Shown: positions 1 through 18,064, numbered from the stretch's first letter. The stretch is 64,000 nt of DNA from Craterostigma plantagineum (GCA_027422505.1 JAPQWV010000050.1:4650001-4714000); one strand, 5' to 3'. Numbers and translations are program-made. The notes: generated by a model not told the origin, from the letters alone.

Positions 1-513
1 CGATATCGTATCTTTCCCATAGATTATGGTGTCACGAAAATGCTTTAAAGACGAGGGAAGGGAACATAACAATATTATGGCCTGATCTTCGTCCGTCACT
101 TTTACTTCTACGTTCGCCAAATCAATAATGATAGAATCGAATTTATCGAGATGCGAGAGAATAGAAGTACCTTCCGTCATTTTCATACTATATAGCTTCT
201 GCTTTAAATAAAGCCGATTCTCCTTAGTTTTCTTCATGTAGATAGCTTTTAACGCATCCCACATACCCATGGCCGTCGTCTCCGTGGCAACTTCTTGCAA
301 AACCTCGTAAGAGAGATTTAATATAATCGCCGATCTTGCTTTCTTGTCCAATTCATTAAATTGATCGTCCTTCATTTCGGTTGGTTTCTTCTTTGCGCCT
401 TCAAGCGCCACCTCGCATCCGTCTTGAATTAGTATGGCCTCCATCTTGAGACTCCACATTGCAAAGTTGACATTTCTGTCGAACTTTCCAATTGACATTT
501 TTGTTATCGTCAT
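1..513 (-). CDS. Ty1/copia retrotransposon gag (5' part of polyprotein, runs off window)
   Basis: On the minus strand an ATG at 513 opens a frame that stays open to the window edge (about 171 residues). It encodes a typical plant copia gag N-terminus: a start like MTITKMSIGKFDRN, then NFAMWSLKMEAILIQDGC, and later ILSHLDKFDSIIIDL. This is the UBN2/gag-polypeptide family, which forms the capsid-like particle of the retroelement. It lies about 26 nt downstream of a tRNA-Met-type primer-binding site and the LTR, so the order LTR-PBS-gag on the minus strand is consistent. The protease, integrase and reverse transcriptase would lie left of position 1. No stop was seen inside the visible part. Confidence 0.85.
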   Translation of the reverse strand, partial: MTITKMSIGKFDRNVNFAMWSLKMEAILIQDGCEVALEGAKKKPTEMKDDQFNELDKKARSAIILNLSYEVLQEVATETTAMGMWDALKAIYMKKTKENRLYLKQKLYSMKMTEGTSILSHLDKFDSIIIDLANVEVKVTDEDQAIILLCSLPSSLKHFRDTIIYGKDTIS

Positions 514-539
514 GGTGGCTAAAAAAATAAATCGGGGTT

Positions 540-552
540 GGCTCTGATACCA
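540..552 (-). other. Primer-binding site of copia element
   Basis: On the minus strand this reads TGGTATCAGAGCC, complementary to the 3' end of initiator tRNA-Met, the usual primer of plant Ty1/copia elements. It lies 3 nt after the LTR terminus and just before gag. Confidence 0.85.
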
Positions 553-555
553 ATT

Positions 556-988
556 TGTTAGGATATGCGGAAATCCCCGATAATTATTTTGCCCGAAAAA
601 TGACGATAATAAATAAAAGAGACAAAAATAATATTTGGACAGTGACACGAGATTTACGTGGTTCGGTCAGAATGACCTACGTCCACGGGCCGGAGGGTAG
701 AACTTCTTTATTATGTGGAGATATTACAAACACGTACACTGACGTGATACAAAAGCACTACAACAATATAAGGAGTATGCTACAGAAAATGACCGGAGAC
801 GAGAATATCTGATAGGCTGTGGTGGTGTTCTTTCCTTGTGCAGATGAACCTATTTATAGGCGAACGTCCGTGCTCCCTCGTCAGTGTAAACAAATGAAAA
901 ATAAAGTAGCAGTCCACTTTTGAATAATAATATCGGCGCAGCTTTCGTTGTTCTTCTTTGCTTTGTCATCCCACGTGGTCACCTAACA
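556..988 (-). repeat. LTR of the copia element (5' LTR, minus orientation)
   Basis: The plus strand starts TGTTAGG at 556 and ends CCTAACA at 988, giving perfect inverted 7-bp termini for a 433-bp LTR. A TATAAATA box on the minus strand at about 851-858 fits the internal promoter. A second CACCTAACA occurs at 1043-1051, so the outer boundary could instead be 1051. The other LTR lies outside the window, so boundary and target duplication cannot be settled. The 85-codon open frame at 555-812 lies inside the LTR and is not a gene. Confidence 0.75.
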
Positions 989-1322
989 AATTGTAGTTGC
1001 TTTGTTGAACTTTGAATGGTCAAAGACCATGTGACACAAGCTCACCTAACAAATCAATGAGCATAGTCATCTTTCTAATATAGAAAGCTCCTAATTACTT
1101 GAATCAAGAAAGAGCTATATAAATCGACCAGGCTATGTTATAAAAACCATTTTAGACAAAGCCTATACTTAAAAAAAAACCCACAAACATACATAAATAT
1201 TACAGATCACCACCACATATTACATCACATGAAAGCACAACACAACATAACAAATGAAAACCAAGAAGATAAACATCGAAACATTGTCATCACATCTCAC
1301 ATACAAACACACACAATTCAAA

Positions 1323-2525
<1,203 letters not shown>

Positions 2526-2660
2526 TGGGAATTCGAATGGGTATGGTACTCGAGAATATTATACGTTTAATTTTTATTTTTATTTTTTGGATTTTATGCG
2601 CTTCTTTTTGCAGTTGAAAACACTTAGTTATGTGGTGGCTTGAGAGCTTGGAAGCAGGCC

Positions 2661-2668
2661 AATTTATA
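2661..2668 (-). promoter_or_regulatory. Candidate TATA box of ACC oxidase gene
   Basis: On the minus strand TATAAATT lies about 137 nt upstream of the ATG at 2525, a plausible distance for a plant core promoter with a 5' UTR near 100 nt. No transcript support. Confidence 0.4.
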
Positions 2669-3448
2669 ACAGGGGTTCAAATTATTTAATTTCCTGTCAT
2701 TTAGGAATGTCAACCCCATAAAATAATGTCTAATGTTTAAAAAATAAAAGTTCAACGATACATTTTTTTATATTGAAGATAGCAAGCCATTGAAGTCATG
2801 CAACGGGCGGTGCAAGAATGTGTCAAAACTCAAAAAGGTTTATAGTTATTTCTCTAATGATATCCCACAACAGAAGCATTCTTCCTCAGTTTATTATGCA
2901 TCGAATTATATTTAAATTAATCATTTTGTTTCTTACATTATCTCATTAAAGACACAGATTTGGCTCTTGTCAGCGTCATAACACAACATATATTATTAGT
3001 TGTCCGTAATTAGTCAACTCCTCGCAATTATACATAACATTAAAGATTTAATTTTGCAGCTGTTGCGTTACTGGTGCAACTAATCTTCTTTGTTCAATGC
3101 ATGGAAAAGCTGCCTCGTTCATATATAACGCAATCCCATATATATTATAAGTTGATGAAACAAAGTCTAGCAAGACTTCATATTAATTGAATTTATTCTA
3201 ATAATAAAAATTATAAATGTTTTCCTTGGTGTCTCAATATTAGGGGTTTCTACTTTTTTTTTTTCCGCTTGGTATTTAAATGTCGGCTAGTTGGTTGACC
3301 TGAGAAATTATTATTTTAGTCATCCTCGATGACTTTCTCAGAGTCCAAAACATTGAACTTATGTGGTTTATGAATTATGATCGATTATAGAAGATCTTCA
3401 GCCATAGTTTGTGGGTGAAAGTATGCATATTGTATATATTTGCATGTT

Positions 3449-3482
<34 letters not shown>

Positions 3483-4080
3483 GTATGTATGTATGTTATA
3501 CCTATATATCGAAAAAAGTCAATAATTAATATGTGTCTGCCCCTGCATGTAATAATTGTGTTTTTTTCTTTACATTACATGATTAGTATCTGTCTTGATT
3601 GGTTTGTAATAATATGATTTGGACGCTAATCATGTTACCATTTTGTTAATTAATTATGTTATGGTTTTCAGAAGGCTGACTTTTTTTTGTCTAAATTATA
3701 GTGAAGGATGACGACGATTAAAGGTAGGTGACGTGCAGCATGATGCAATGACTTATTTAACCTGGAAACGACTTTAATAGTCAAATTATTAAAAAATTGA
3801 GATTGTTTTTTGATATAATAAAATATGGGACTGCGTTTTTCATTAAAACCCTGCCTTTGTACAATGAATCTGCCGCCGTAGCAGAAAACCCTAGAATGTA
3901 TTTGCCTCGTTAAGCAAGAAAGGTGATCATATTGCTAAGTGAAAGACCATTTTGAATTGAAGTGCAAGAATTTCGATGGTTCAAAATTAATACGATAGAA
4001 TGTCCAAGGGAATCAAATCGTGAACATCTCAAAAGTGGAGCTCATGAATTAAGGGTTTAGGGTGAAGTTACACATATAGG
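2669..4080. other. Intergenic, no gene seen
   Basis: AT-rich sequence between the ACO promoter and a foldback repeat. It contains a (TA)n(TATG)n microsatellite at about 3450-3497 that encodes a spurious low-complexity open frame. I see no supported coding or RNA gene. Confidence 0.6.
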
Positions 4081-4498
4081 TATAATATAGGAAAAATTAT
4101 AAAAATGACTCACTAAGTCCATTTTTTATTTTTGATCACTATATTTGCCAGTTACAAAACAAGGTCCTAAGTAAGTATACCACTTTTTAATTTTGGGTCA
4201 CTATGTTTGCCAGTTACAAAACTAGGTCACTAAGTATATATATATACTAACAGTCACTAGTTACAAAACTAGGTCACTAAGTATGTGTATATAGTAACAA
4301 AACTAAGTCAATAAGTATGTATATAATTACAAATTGGGGTCACTAAGTATGTATATAATAAGAAAAAGAGATCAGTAGCCCACTTTTGTTAATATATACA
4401 TACTTAGTGACCTAATTTTTAACTGACAAACATAGTGACCCAAAATAGAAAATTGGCATATTTAGTGACCCATTTTTATAATTTCCCCTATAATATAT
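4081..4498. repeat. Foldback (MITE-like) repeat with internal short tandem units
   Basis: The ends are inverted copies of each other: the left end reads ATAGGAAAAATTATAAAAAT and the right end, reverse-complemented, ATAGGGGAAATTATAAAAAT. Both run on into a GxxTCACTAA motif, giving arms of about 35 bp. Inside are several degenerate direct copies of a CAGTTACAAAACTAGGTCAC-type unit at about 4150-4350. Flanks are TATAATATA-like on both sides, so a target duplication cannot be told from the repeat end. There is no coding capacity. Confidence 0.6.
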
Positions 4499-4619
4499 TA
4501 ATTAGTTTTCGTAGTAGAGAATGAGGTTCATATTTACGTCAGAAAAGTATATCACTTAAGGACCCGTTTTACTGTCTGTACCAGTTTCTTCAGTCACGTT
4601 GTACCTTTCTATGTTTGTA

Positions 4620-4770
4620 TTGTGTACCACAATACTTTGATATAATGTACCTAAATGTGTTGATACGACGTACCTTATGTGATATATACGGTGTACCATT
4701 TTCTCAATGTGTGACGTACCACAATACGTTGATATAGTGTACCTAAATGTGTTGTATTGTGGTACCTGCG
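4620..4770. repeat. Imperfect direct repeat, 92-bp period
   Basis: A segment of about 40 bp beginning GTACCACAATAC and ending CCTAAATGTGTTG occurs at 4624 and again at 4716 with a few substitutions. The surrounding sequence is unusually rich in GTACC words. The open frame at 4707-4910 across it has no recognisable protein features. Confidence 0.6.
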
Positions 4771-5658
4771 GCGGATTGGGTACCTATATGAAAGAAAATT
4801 ATTCTATTAGGTACCTAAGTGATATTCGTCTGACAAGGGAGTTAATTGATAGAAAGTTTGCAAATAGGGATTTAAGTGAAAGTTTCCCAAAAAATAATAC
4901 CGTAGAATAATAAAAATTTAATTTATTTTGTGCGTTTTCCCCATGTCAACGGCGTACCTCATACGTATGTATTACATTTTAATATTTTATACGTCGGCAT
5001 AAACGAGTCATTGATTTAGGGATTTCAGACCTTTATCACTTTATGTAAAGTAAATTATTTATAGTATCAACATAAATTGTCAATGCACGCAACTTCTACG
5101 AATTAGGATACGGTTTTTATCATAAAGCTAAAACTATATGCGTATATATACACGCAAGGTGATCGAATTGGCCGACCACGGTAATGCTACATCATATTAT
5201 TATTTCATTGATTACTATTTTATTTTTTTACACCTCTCCTCACGCACATACCATACACATACATATATAGATATTGCAGCATTACATTTAATTTCCCCAA
5301 ATACAACGAAGTAACATCTATTATATGAATCATGGTCATTAAACATTCACAAGGGCATGAGTTTCAAGAATTTGTTCTCAAACTTTCATGCTTATATCCA
5401 ACTATAAAACAAAGGGAAATCAAATTAATGGGGGAAATGTCAACTTCATGCATATAATGAGAGACCAAAGAGTATTACATACATCACAGATACTGTTTCA
5501 AGTAACTCTTCGCCAAACTCTCAGCATTTGATCCCCAAATAAACTAAAACCAAAGTTATATTCTCAGCAAAGTAAAATCAAGAACCGCACAGATTCAAAT
5601 CATATAAGTTATCAAGTCGCTGGGCTCTCAGATCTTGGGGTTCAAAGTTTGCTACAGA

Positions 5659-9941
<4,283 letters not shown>

Positions 9942-10369
9942 GAATTGAACTGCCGATTGATCGCTTAGATTAGGGTTTAGGCCTTTGGTGGCAAATGAGA
10001 GGGAAGTGAAAATTTAATCTTTGTCTAGGATCATATGTCTGAGAGTCATGAATGATGAAAGGCTCAACCTTTATAAACACCAAATGACTAGTAACTGAAG
10101 TTTTTTTCATTTCTTTTCTGTTTTTCTTTCCCTAAAGCTCTTCTGAATTTAATGATATCATTATCCTTTTTTCTTTTTCTTTTATTAGAGATGTCATTAT
10201 CCTTTTCTTTAGAGTAGATGTCATTATCCATTGCATTCAATTAAAAAATCCACACATATATCACAGAACACGCACAACACACAGTGAGAAATCTTATGGT
10301 GTTCACCTTATATATATAATATATATATACATATGGAATCGTGTTGGTTAGCCATTGCTTTCATTTCCG

Positions 10370-11010
10370 GTTATTGTAACGATTTTTAAAAAAGTTGAAA
10401 CAAATCGTTATTATATAGCATTGTTCTAACAGAAATTGTCTGTTTAGATTTCGAAGAGACAATCTTCAACGGTTATCCTTGTTTTGAAAGGAAACTATAA
10501 CCGTGGGTTCCACGGATTTGGAGAATTGATATTTTTCGCGAAAAAACGGTCTTTAAAAGTAAAACAAGTCGTTATTAATGTATAGTTGCAACTGAGACTA
10601 CCTGTTTCAATTCGAACTGTTTTTTACCGTTAACCTTTTCTGTAACGGAACTAGACCTATCAAAGTCTCCTGCGAATCGAAACCGTTTATATTCATGAAT
10701 GATATCTTTTAAAAAAAAATATGAAACAAGCCCTTATTAGCAAGTTTCCAACATAAACTACTCATTTTAGCTCCGAACAGACAGTTTTGAGACCGTTAAC
10801 CTTGTCTTTCGAAAGAAAGAAAAAATTGAACTTGGTTCCGCCCATCGCGGGGAAATCAAAACCACTTATTGTTTACGAAAACCGATTTTTTTTAAAAAAA
10901 ATAAATTTGAACCAAGTACTTATTATGAAAGGTTCCAAGGGAAACTACCCGTTTTAGTTTCGAACCGTTCCCGCAAATTGAAATCACTCATCGTCCGCGA
11001 AAAAGAAAAG
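10370..11010. repeat. Degenerate tandem repeat, about 160-190 bp units
   Basis: Four diverged copies of one unit follow each other. Landmarks recur in the same order: an oligo-A run (TTTTTAAAAAA), then an AAACAAGTCGTTATTA-like word (centred near 10405, 10570, 10732 and 10920), then an ACTACCxGTTT-like word, then ACCGTTAACCTTGTC. Spacing is about 164, 161 and 187 bp. No open frame of note. This is the spacer between the ubinuclein 5' end and the 3' end of the PHD gene. Confidence 0.65.
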
Positions 11011-11143
11011 ATGCAAATTCGAAAAAGTTCATTGCATCTGCTAATCGTTCAAAAAATCAACACTTCACACAAAAGTTAAAGCTAGCTACTCAGACAAAAA
11101 GAAGTTTGAACAAGTTTTCAGACAGCAGTTTCTAAGTTACTCA

Positions 11144-13395
11144 TCAATTCAGAGTCTTGGCTGCACTTAGAAGCATATCAACCCCGCCCGACTTGCCCAT
11201 AGCCTCTTCTCCCCCCATCGAATCTCCATCAGCAAGAGACTTCTTCTTGCCCCTACTCTGCCCAGCCTCGAAATCCCGCCTGGCTTTCTTCACCTGACTC
11301 ATCCCATCGCAGCATTTCCCGCAAAACCACTTGCCTTTGGGCACGCTCGCCCGAGGAGGGTCCATACAGTACATATGATAAGCATCATCGCACCCATCGC
11401 AAATCACTATTTGGTCATCGTCTCTATCGACAAAGCAAGCCCTACACAGGCAAGAAGGGCAGTACCAGCGAGGCCCGTGGGCCGCCAGCTGCTGGCCCGT
11501 CAAGCACTTCGAATGGAAGAACTTCTGTGGGCAGAGAGAATGGCTGCAAATTCTGTAGTCTTGTCTGTTTCTGACACGGGTCTTGCAAATCTTGCATTCT
11601 GGGATTTTCTTGGCTTCTTTGCCTGAGCCCATTTCGTTAGGATCCTTTAGCTGCTCTTCCCGTTCTTCCTCGTGAGGGAACTCATCTGCGTCGAGAGATG
11701 ATGGGATGGTTTCGAGCCTATCGCACGCTTCGCAGTCTTCGTGGGGGGATTCGATCTTTGTCCTTGAGCAGTTTTTGCAGAACCAGCTTTTGCTCGGGAT
11801 TTCATTTAGCGCGGGCTCGATGCAAGTAATGTGGTACATTTCTTCGCAAGAATCGCATACTAGGCAGTTCTTTCCATCTGTTTTCTCTCTGCAGTGATGG
11901 CAGGTAAGAACGTCATTGAGGTCTGAGATGCCTCTGATATCGCCTTTGAGCATAGTAGATTCCTGCGCCATTTTCGGGTTTCAGTTGCTAAGATTTAGTT
12001 ATAAACATTTCGTATGAATGAAGAAGAAAAGAAAAAGGAACGGAGCAGTTACATCAAGTGTGTGAACCGTTGAAATCCCATTTGTTGAGCTTCCCATCTG
12101 AGGAAGGTAGTAAAAACAGATTTACGTCCATGATATCAGGTATCGAACAAACTGAGTTAACTCTACGAAAATATACAAAAAAAAGGAAATTATTTAATTA
12201 TCTGACGACAAACTCATTTACCTGTCCGTGGAAAGAGGTCAGTGCTTGGTCAGCCATGGACTTAGCAAGGGCAGCCATATCTGTTCCAATCTTTTCAAGC
12301 TTCATCAAAACCTGCTATGCAAGTTTATGCTTCAAAACCTTATCAAATTCACGTAATGGTTTCAGTTTCAAATAAAAGCGTACCTCTTGAATGTCCGAAT
12401 GGAGGAGAAGTGGCGAGCTTTCATACGCTCCTTCCTTCATTTTTAAGTTTATGGGGCCGAAATCAATTGCTTTTCCAGCATCTATTCCATTCTCTACTAA
12501 AAAGCAGCACAGTTCGGAGAACTCGTCTGAATTAAGAAACTTCAACACGTTCGCCTGCCAAGTCTGTTCGACCGAATCGTGGTTTGAGCCGTTTGGGAGC
12601 ACATTCACATGAGCTTTTTTAGCATCGTCGTGGTAAGAAACGCACGTGCCTCGATTTCCAGCAAGAAAAGCTGCTTCGAGGCAACTTTTCAAGCCACCTT
12701 CTCCTTCGAGCGACTGATAAAGTTGCGCAAGAACGGTGTTTCTGCTTTTCTTGACGATGCAAGAATGGCATAACGATGTTGGGAAACGATACGTTTCTTG
12801 ACTGGCTTGACCATATAATTGCTTCAGTAACTGCAAGAGGAACATATGTTCAAACTTCATTTTCAGAAAAATACTCCAAACAAAGAAGAAAGATGTTTAA
12901 ATGCAAATCACACAAGCCCTAATTCTTCTCCACACAAACCATGAAAAAACTCTTTTTGTTTCATCTCAAATTCCATCCGAAAAACAGCAAACCTATAATG
13001 TTTTTTTCCTTCAGGCAAGACTAAAATCAAGAATGTTCTGTCCACAGTACATTCCAACCCTAATTCCATCAACAAACAATCGATAACCAGGCAACAAAAA
13101 AAAAGAAAAAAGACAAACCTCGTCCCACGTACTGTACTGTACATCCCAAGAACATCAAATTCAGTATGTCGCAGCAAAAATAACAAAAACGACTGAGCAA
13201 TTTCAAGAGAAGAAATCTTACATCCTCAGCTGTTAATTTCTTCCGTCGTTCGTACGCGAGTAAAGGAACTTCACCCTCCGTCGAACCGTTTTCAAAATCT
13301 GCCGCACCGTTTCTTGTCCTGGCGTCGACTACAAACTGCTGTAACTGAGTTGCATCCCCAACCATGGAACATAATCCTCTTCGAGGGCGCAGCAT
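11144..13395 (-). CDS. PHD-finger protein (At1g77250-like), three Cys-rich zinc modules
   Basis: Five exons: 13395-13222, 12830-12384, 12311-12222, 12097-12053 and 11962-11144, joining in phase to 524 aa, close to Arabidopsis At1g77250 (about 522 aa). The N-terminal half (exon 2) is a helical region with LLKQLYGQASQETYRFP and paired cysteines (CHSC). The last exon holds three zinc modules: CHHC...CDSC...H..C...CKNC (about residues 273-317), an atypical CKIC...HSKC...CPSC, and CRAC...CDGCDDAYHMYC...CGKC. The first and third are canonical PHD fingers with aromatic and acidic residues of the histone H3 tail reader type, so a nuclear chromatin-reading role is inferred. The 45-nt exon and its acceptor GCGCAG are the least certain. 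ATG 13365 (MVGDATQ) is an alternative start. Confidence 0.85.
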
Positions 13396-14081
13396 CTCTC
13401 AAAGAAAGTTCTTTTTCAAAAATTTTCGCACAGCTGCTACAGTCAGATGATTTTCTCTTCTTGTTCTACTTTTATTTACTTGTAACCAACTGCAATTTCA
13501 TGGAAGTCCATTATATATAGTGATATTACTTTTAAAAGGAATGTGAGCATCTTATGTAGCCATTTTGGCACAAATTCGTGCCATGTCAACGGCCCATTGA
13601 CACATTGATGTTATGTTTTTTTAATTAATACCTTTTAGGTGTCATTGATCAACATCTCGAATGTTGATGTTGCATATTAACTTCTTATACATGCGATCAA
13701 TCTCGAATGCTGATATTACAATTTAACTCCTTATACAACATCTCGAATGCAGATATTACAATTTAACTCCTTATACATCGCATGTTATGTATCAAAGAAA
13801 TATTTCAGGTCTAACATGCCACATGGGAAAAATTCTTTTTTTGTTCTACTTTTATTTAGCCCTTCAACTTGTCCTCTTGTTGATTTTCACCCCATACACT
13901 TTAACTAATTACAACAAGTCAACAACATGAGTTTCACTCCAAACCAGTCCACCTTCATACTCAAAACACCGAAACAAAACTACAACAATTACATAATACG
14001 ATGAAAAAAGATTGCATTTTTTCTTTCCCTACTCCATGCTAATCGCACACACACAAAAAAAGGTGTCTTTTTTCTTCTTTC
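13396..14081. other. Intergenic, short imperfect repeats only
   Basis: Holds the promoter side of the PHD gene and the 3' flank of the PMT10-like gene. A word like CTCGAATGTTGATATTACAATTTAACTCCTTATACA recurs imperfectly three times between about 13650 and 13785. No gene seen. Confidence 0.6.
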
Positions 14082-15558
14082 TCAAATCCTTTTCTCGCAA
14101 ATTAAAAGCTTCCTATTAGAATGAGGACCTTCCCAGAATCGAACAAGAAAGGGACCCATCCCATGGCTTTCCCTATTTCTTGAAGCTCATCGATGACGTT
14201 CGTCGTGTCTTGTATGTAAACCCGCCCATTCGGTCTGAGCATTCGATCCATTTCGAGCATTATGTTCGTGATATTACATCTGCTTTCATTACATACGAAC
14301 GAATCAGCTTTCGACCCAACCGTCAAAAATCGTGCCCATATAACCGAATAAGGAACAAAAAAGCAACGTAACCTTCTCTTTTCAACGGAGAAAAGCCCAA
14401 CTGCATTGATCCAATCGTAGGTTCTTGGATACGTGTCGAAAGGCTCACACCTGGGAATGAATTCATTACATTCCATAAACTCGGCGCGAAAAGTGCAAGA
14501 AAAAAGGGATCCCATATAAAGAGAAATCAAAAGCTCGTTTCTTTATTACCAGTCGTGCCTCACGCCGATAAGCCCTCGGTCGTATATCAGAGGAAGAGTG
14601 TTCGGGCTACTAACGGGCACGACATTCATAACCCAACAGTCGACGTTAAAATCGATCAAAGCTGCAGCAAACCTTAAAAACCGCCAGGAAAATAATAAAA
14701 CCGTTAACCGTATTTCAAACCTACCGTGCGCTAAAAACCCGCCAAGAAAAACTGAATAAATTACTATAATTTTTTGAAGTACCCTCCATATCCAGCCCTC
14801 ATGTCCAATACGTTTCTCATGTTCGCCTTGTGCACACGAAAAGCTCCTATGTATCCACTTAATATGTCGTTCCAATACAAAGAATCTGCTTTGTAAAGTT
14901 CTCTCCTTGACTTATCAGCGTCCATTTGTATCGTAAAGAGACGGCTCGGTGGGCTATGGAGGCGGGCTGGCCACTGAGTAACGTTGGCCCCATAGCCATT
15001 CTCGAATAGCTGAGCGATGCATGCCTTCAAATCCACATACCTGCGATAAAAATGATAATTTTCTCTTCTTTTTTTTTTTGCTTTAGATAGATTAATAGGC
15101 TTATGTAAGATATACCATGTGTTTTCTGGGTCGTCTTTAACGTCGCATAGCGGAGGTTTCGATTGACTGTCTCGATTAAGGTAGCAGCTGTTATCCGAAG
15201 GCTTCTGCCAAATGGAAATGTTGCCTTCTTTTTTACTAATTTCCAGCAAAGATTACGAGTGAGATCTTCCATTTCTGTAAGGGGAGAGCACACAATCAAG
15301 TACAAGGTATATATTTTACAACGTCGCCAACGACTTCTCTCTCTTAAGATAGCAAATGATATAACCTTTCCATTGTTCGACTAGTTTGCTTTCGTCTTTG
15401 CAAAAAGGCCCAGCCCAGACGAAGTATCCTCCAGCTCTGAGAATACGATTCGCTTCAAGCAGCAAAATCCCGTCTTTCAACATAACAAAAAGACCCGACG
15501 TGTTAAAATAAAATTAAAAGATCAGAGCCATATGATCGCATGAATGTAAGAACCAAGA

Positions 15559-15609
<51 letters not shown>

Positions 15610-16988
15610 ATGCATACCTTTTTGAGCCCAGTCGATTCTACAGTTATAACAATGAATCAAGTCATATGCTTGGCTCGGGTAAGGCAAACGGCGGGGCCCG
15701 AACGAAGCTATCATCGCAGGCACTCCACGTTCTAAGGCGAGCTAAATTTGATTTTCTTGATCACCTTTTGGAGCTATAGAAAGAGTCGTCACGTTTCGTT
15801 CCATTAAATAGGCGCCAAAACTCCCAACCCCACCATTGATGTCTAAGACGACTCTGATGTGTCTGCCAAATGTGATATTGGGAACCATCTGTGTTCATAC
15901 CATTTGCTTCACAGATCAGATTTGAGGTGGAATTGTATTCATAATTTTAGAGAGAGTACTTAGAAAAGAAGCGAAGCAACCTCTGATATTTGATCAAGGT
16001 ACTGTTTGGCTCCGCGGATAAACTGAGTTCCATCTCCTGGATATACGAACTTATCGTGCTTCCTCGCGACCCAATTTTGGCCTCCTTTGTTGTCAGCCAA
16101 ACGGGCATTGGGCACATTAGCAAACCACACCTGTGAATCAAAAGAGTACTTAGGATTTTAAAATGCTCGTAACTACGTAGGTGAAGCAGTTTTGGATCCA
16201 AAGGGCTGATCAAATAATCTGATCCTTTCAAACCAATGACATGGAAGAGTCTGAAGATAAGAACTCAAAGATACTCTCCACTTACTTACACATGGAAGAT
16301 ACTGATTTTTATCCCTCTGTTAAAGGCATATTCAAGAATCTAGCATACACACACAATTACGTCGAAAAATCTTAAACAAGCCCATGAAAACCCTTACCTC
16401 GTCTCGACTTTTCGGCCATGGAATAGGAATTTTATATCCTTTCGGCCTTGGGACCAAACAATCCAACCTGTAGCTGCAATGCCTCTCATCTTTTTCGCCA
16501 TTCTCAGTCGAATTAAACGCAGAAAATCTCTCTACATTGTCCACACAAGGTATGAAATCCACATTAGCCTCATCACACACGCTAAATTTCTCAACCTTGA
16601 TCACTTTAACTTCATCGCTCTCTGTTTTCCCCATCTCATCGCCACTGCCATTATTAGCATTCACCACAACACTCTGTATTAAGCTCTCATCAAACTCTCC
16701 CACTACGAAGTCATCAGTCATAATCCCCATCTCATTCACTATCCCAGTCCGCTCCACCACCAGCCTAGGAGGCGGCGGCGGCGGTGGAGAGGCCAAAGTA
16801 GCATTTGTCGTCGAATTGAAGAAAGATAAATGGTCGGTTTGTGGTGGGGTTAACGTAGAAACAGAGACGTAACGGTAGAGGAAGAACACAGAGAGCGTGA
16901 GGAGGGAAAACGATGTGACCTTTACGATTAACGAAGGCGATGCGATGAGCTGATGGGAAGAAGAAAGCGGCGAACTTATGCCCTTCAT
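14082..16988 (-). pseudogene. PMT10-like: PMT10-like Golgi methyltransferase, disrupted by three lesions
   Basis: Nine exons on the minus strand: 16988-16398, 16130-15981, 15888-15618, 15473-15366, 15274-15116, 15040-14783, 14672-14550, 14450-14373, 14279-14082. The product is a type II membrane protein of the plant DUF248 SAM-methyltransferase family, thought to act on pectin in the Golgi. It has a hydrophobic anchor near residues 22-40, a proline stretch, and [36 protein letters not shown] (SAM motif I), [22 protein letters not shown] and [12 protein letters not shown]. Three lesions: a TAG replaces the family's Gln after ENQI in exon 3 (near 15745); exon 5 lacks one base in an A6 run near 15226 (159 nt, phase needs 160); exon 9 lacks one base near 14125, changing the last residues. 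All splice sites are kept, so decay is recent or the single-base gaps are assembly errors. Confidence 0.8.
15557..15609. repeat. (GAT)n microsatellite in PMT10-like intron
   Basis: About 17 tandem GAT trinucleotides in the intron between exons 3 and 4 of the PMT10-like gene. Confidence 0.95.
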
Positions 16989-18064
16989 CGTAATGGTGGG
17001 CTATGCAAAAAGCATCAAAATCAGTGAATAATCAGCTCAGAAGCTGAAAAGGCTGGCTGAATCTATGCTTCTTGTTCTAGAATCAGAGGAATGAACTGCC
17101 AATGGAAGCTCAGAAGGTCAAAAGCTGAAAAGCAATTAACAGTAGAAAATTAGGCGAATTACAGTCAGTGCTCTGTTCTTGGATCAGAGGAATTGCACGA
17201 TGGTAGAAATTTCAATGCATGTGATGAGTTCACTTGAGTTGAGAATGGCGTTTTTTTCTTTTTTAAGAAATAAAGAGAAAATGGATAAAAGAACTCTGCG
17301 GTACTATTCGCTGCAGTTCTCTCCAATTTCAATTGGAAAAGTACATAGCGGAGTTGAGAACAATGGGGAAAACGATAGTGGGCCGTATATGGTACGATGT
17401 CGTTGTTTTTGCAATAGTAAAAATAATTATTTTTAATGATGATGATGATGATACGATAGTAACAAATGTAACTAATTTGAAGTCAAATAAGGCAAAGTAT
17501 CACGCGAAAGGAATTAAGAAGTTTATCACATTATACCAATTTGTGAAATTACATTAGTTACTTTCCAAGATTTTAAATAAATTGCTTAAAAGTGCGTGAC
17601 CATCATCATCAAAGACTTGGGTTTTCATTTACAAAAAGGAAATTCAACAAAAATATCAGTTTCAAAGATTAATGATTCAAGGACGTGTGTGTTTACCTAC
17701 AGTACCTGAAAAATACAATTGATTTCTCTTTTGAATTTATATGTAATTGGGGAAAAAGATGATAAAATCATTTATGGGCTGGGGTTTAGACCCATTCAAA
17801 CCTAATTAAATTTCGGATTTTGTTTAATGGGCTCCTTTAGGCTTAATACGATTTTTAAAATAATATTTAGGATTAAATTTTGTAATTTTCTAACAAAGCA
17901 CTTTTTGACAGAGCTCTTTGAACGTTCTGTATTTTCTTAAACGTTTTGAATTTTCTTAGAAGTAAGATAAGAACGACCCTTTTTAAATTAAAAATCACGA
18001 CTTGTGAATAATAAAGACGTAAAAGAGACAGCTAACTCAATGACTTCCGATCGATTCTAATTAC
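16989..18064. other. Intergenic, no gene seen
   Basis: Upstream region of the PMT10-like gene. Open frames at 17179-17557 are short, overlapping and unlike any family I know. A short GAT run lies at about 17437-17451. Nothing else supported. Confidence 0.5.

Noticed and set aside
555..812. 85-aa open frame at the left end
   Set aside because: It lies wholly inside the copia LTR and follows the LTR start; no protein family features.
3411..3617. 68-aa frame rich in Ile/Tyr
   Set aside because: Encoded by a TA/TATG microsatellite.
15514..15723. Poly-Ile frame
   Set aside because: Translation of the (GAT)n intron repeat joined to a real exon.
16537..16872. 111-aa plus-strand frame with Gly run
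   Set aside because: Antisense of the proline stretch in the PMT10-like first exon.
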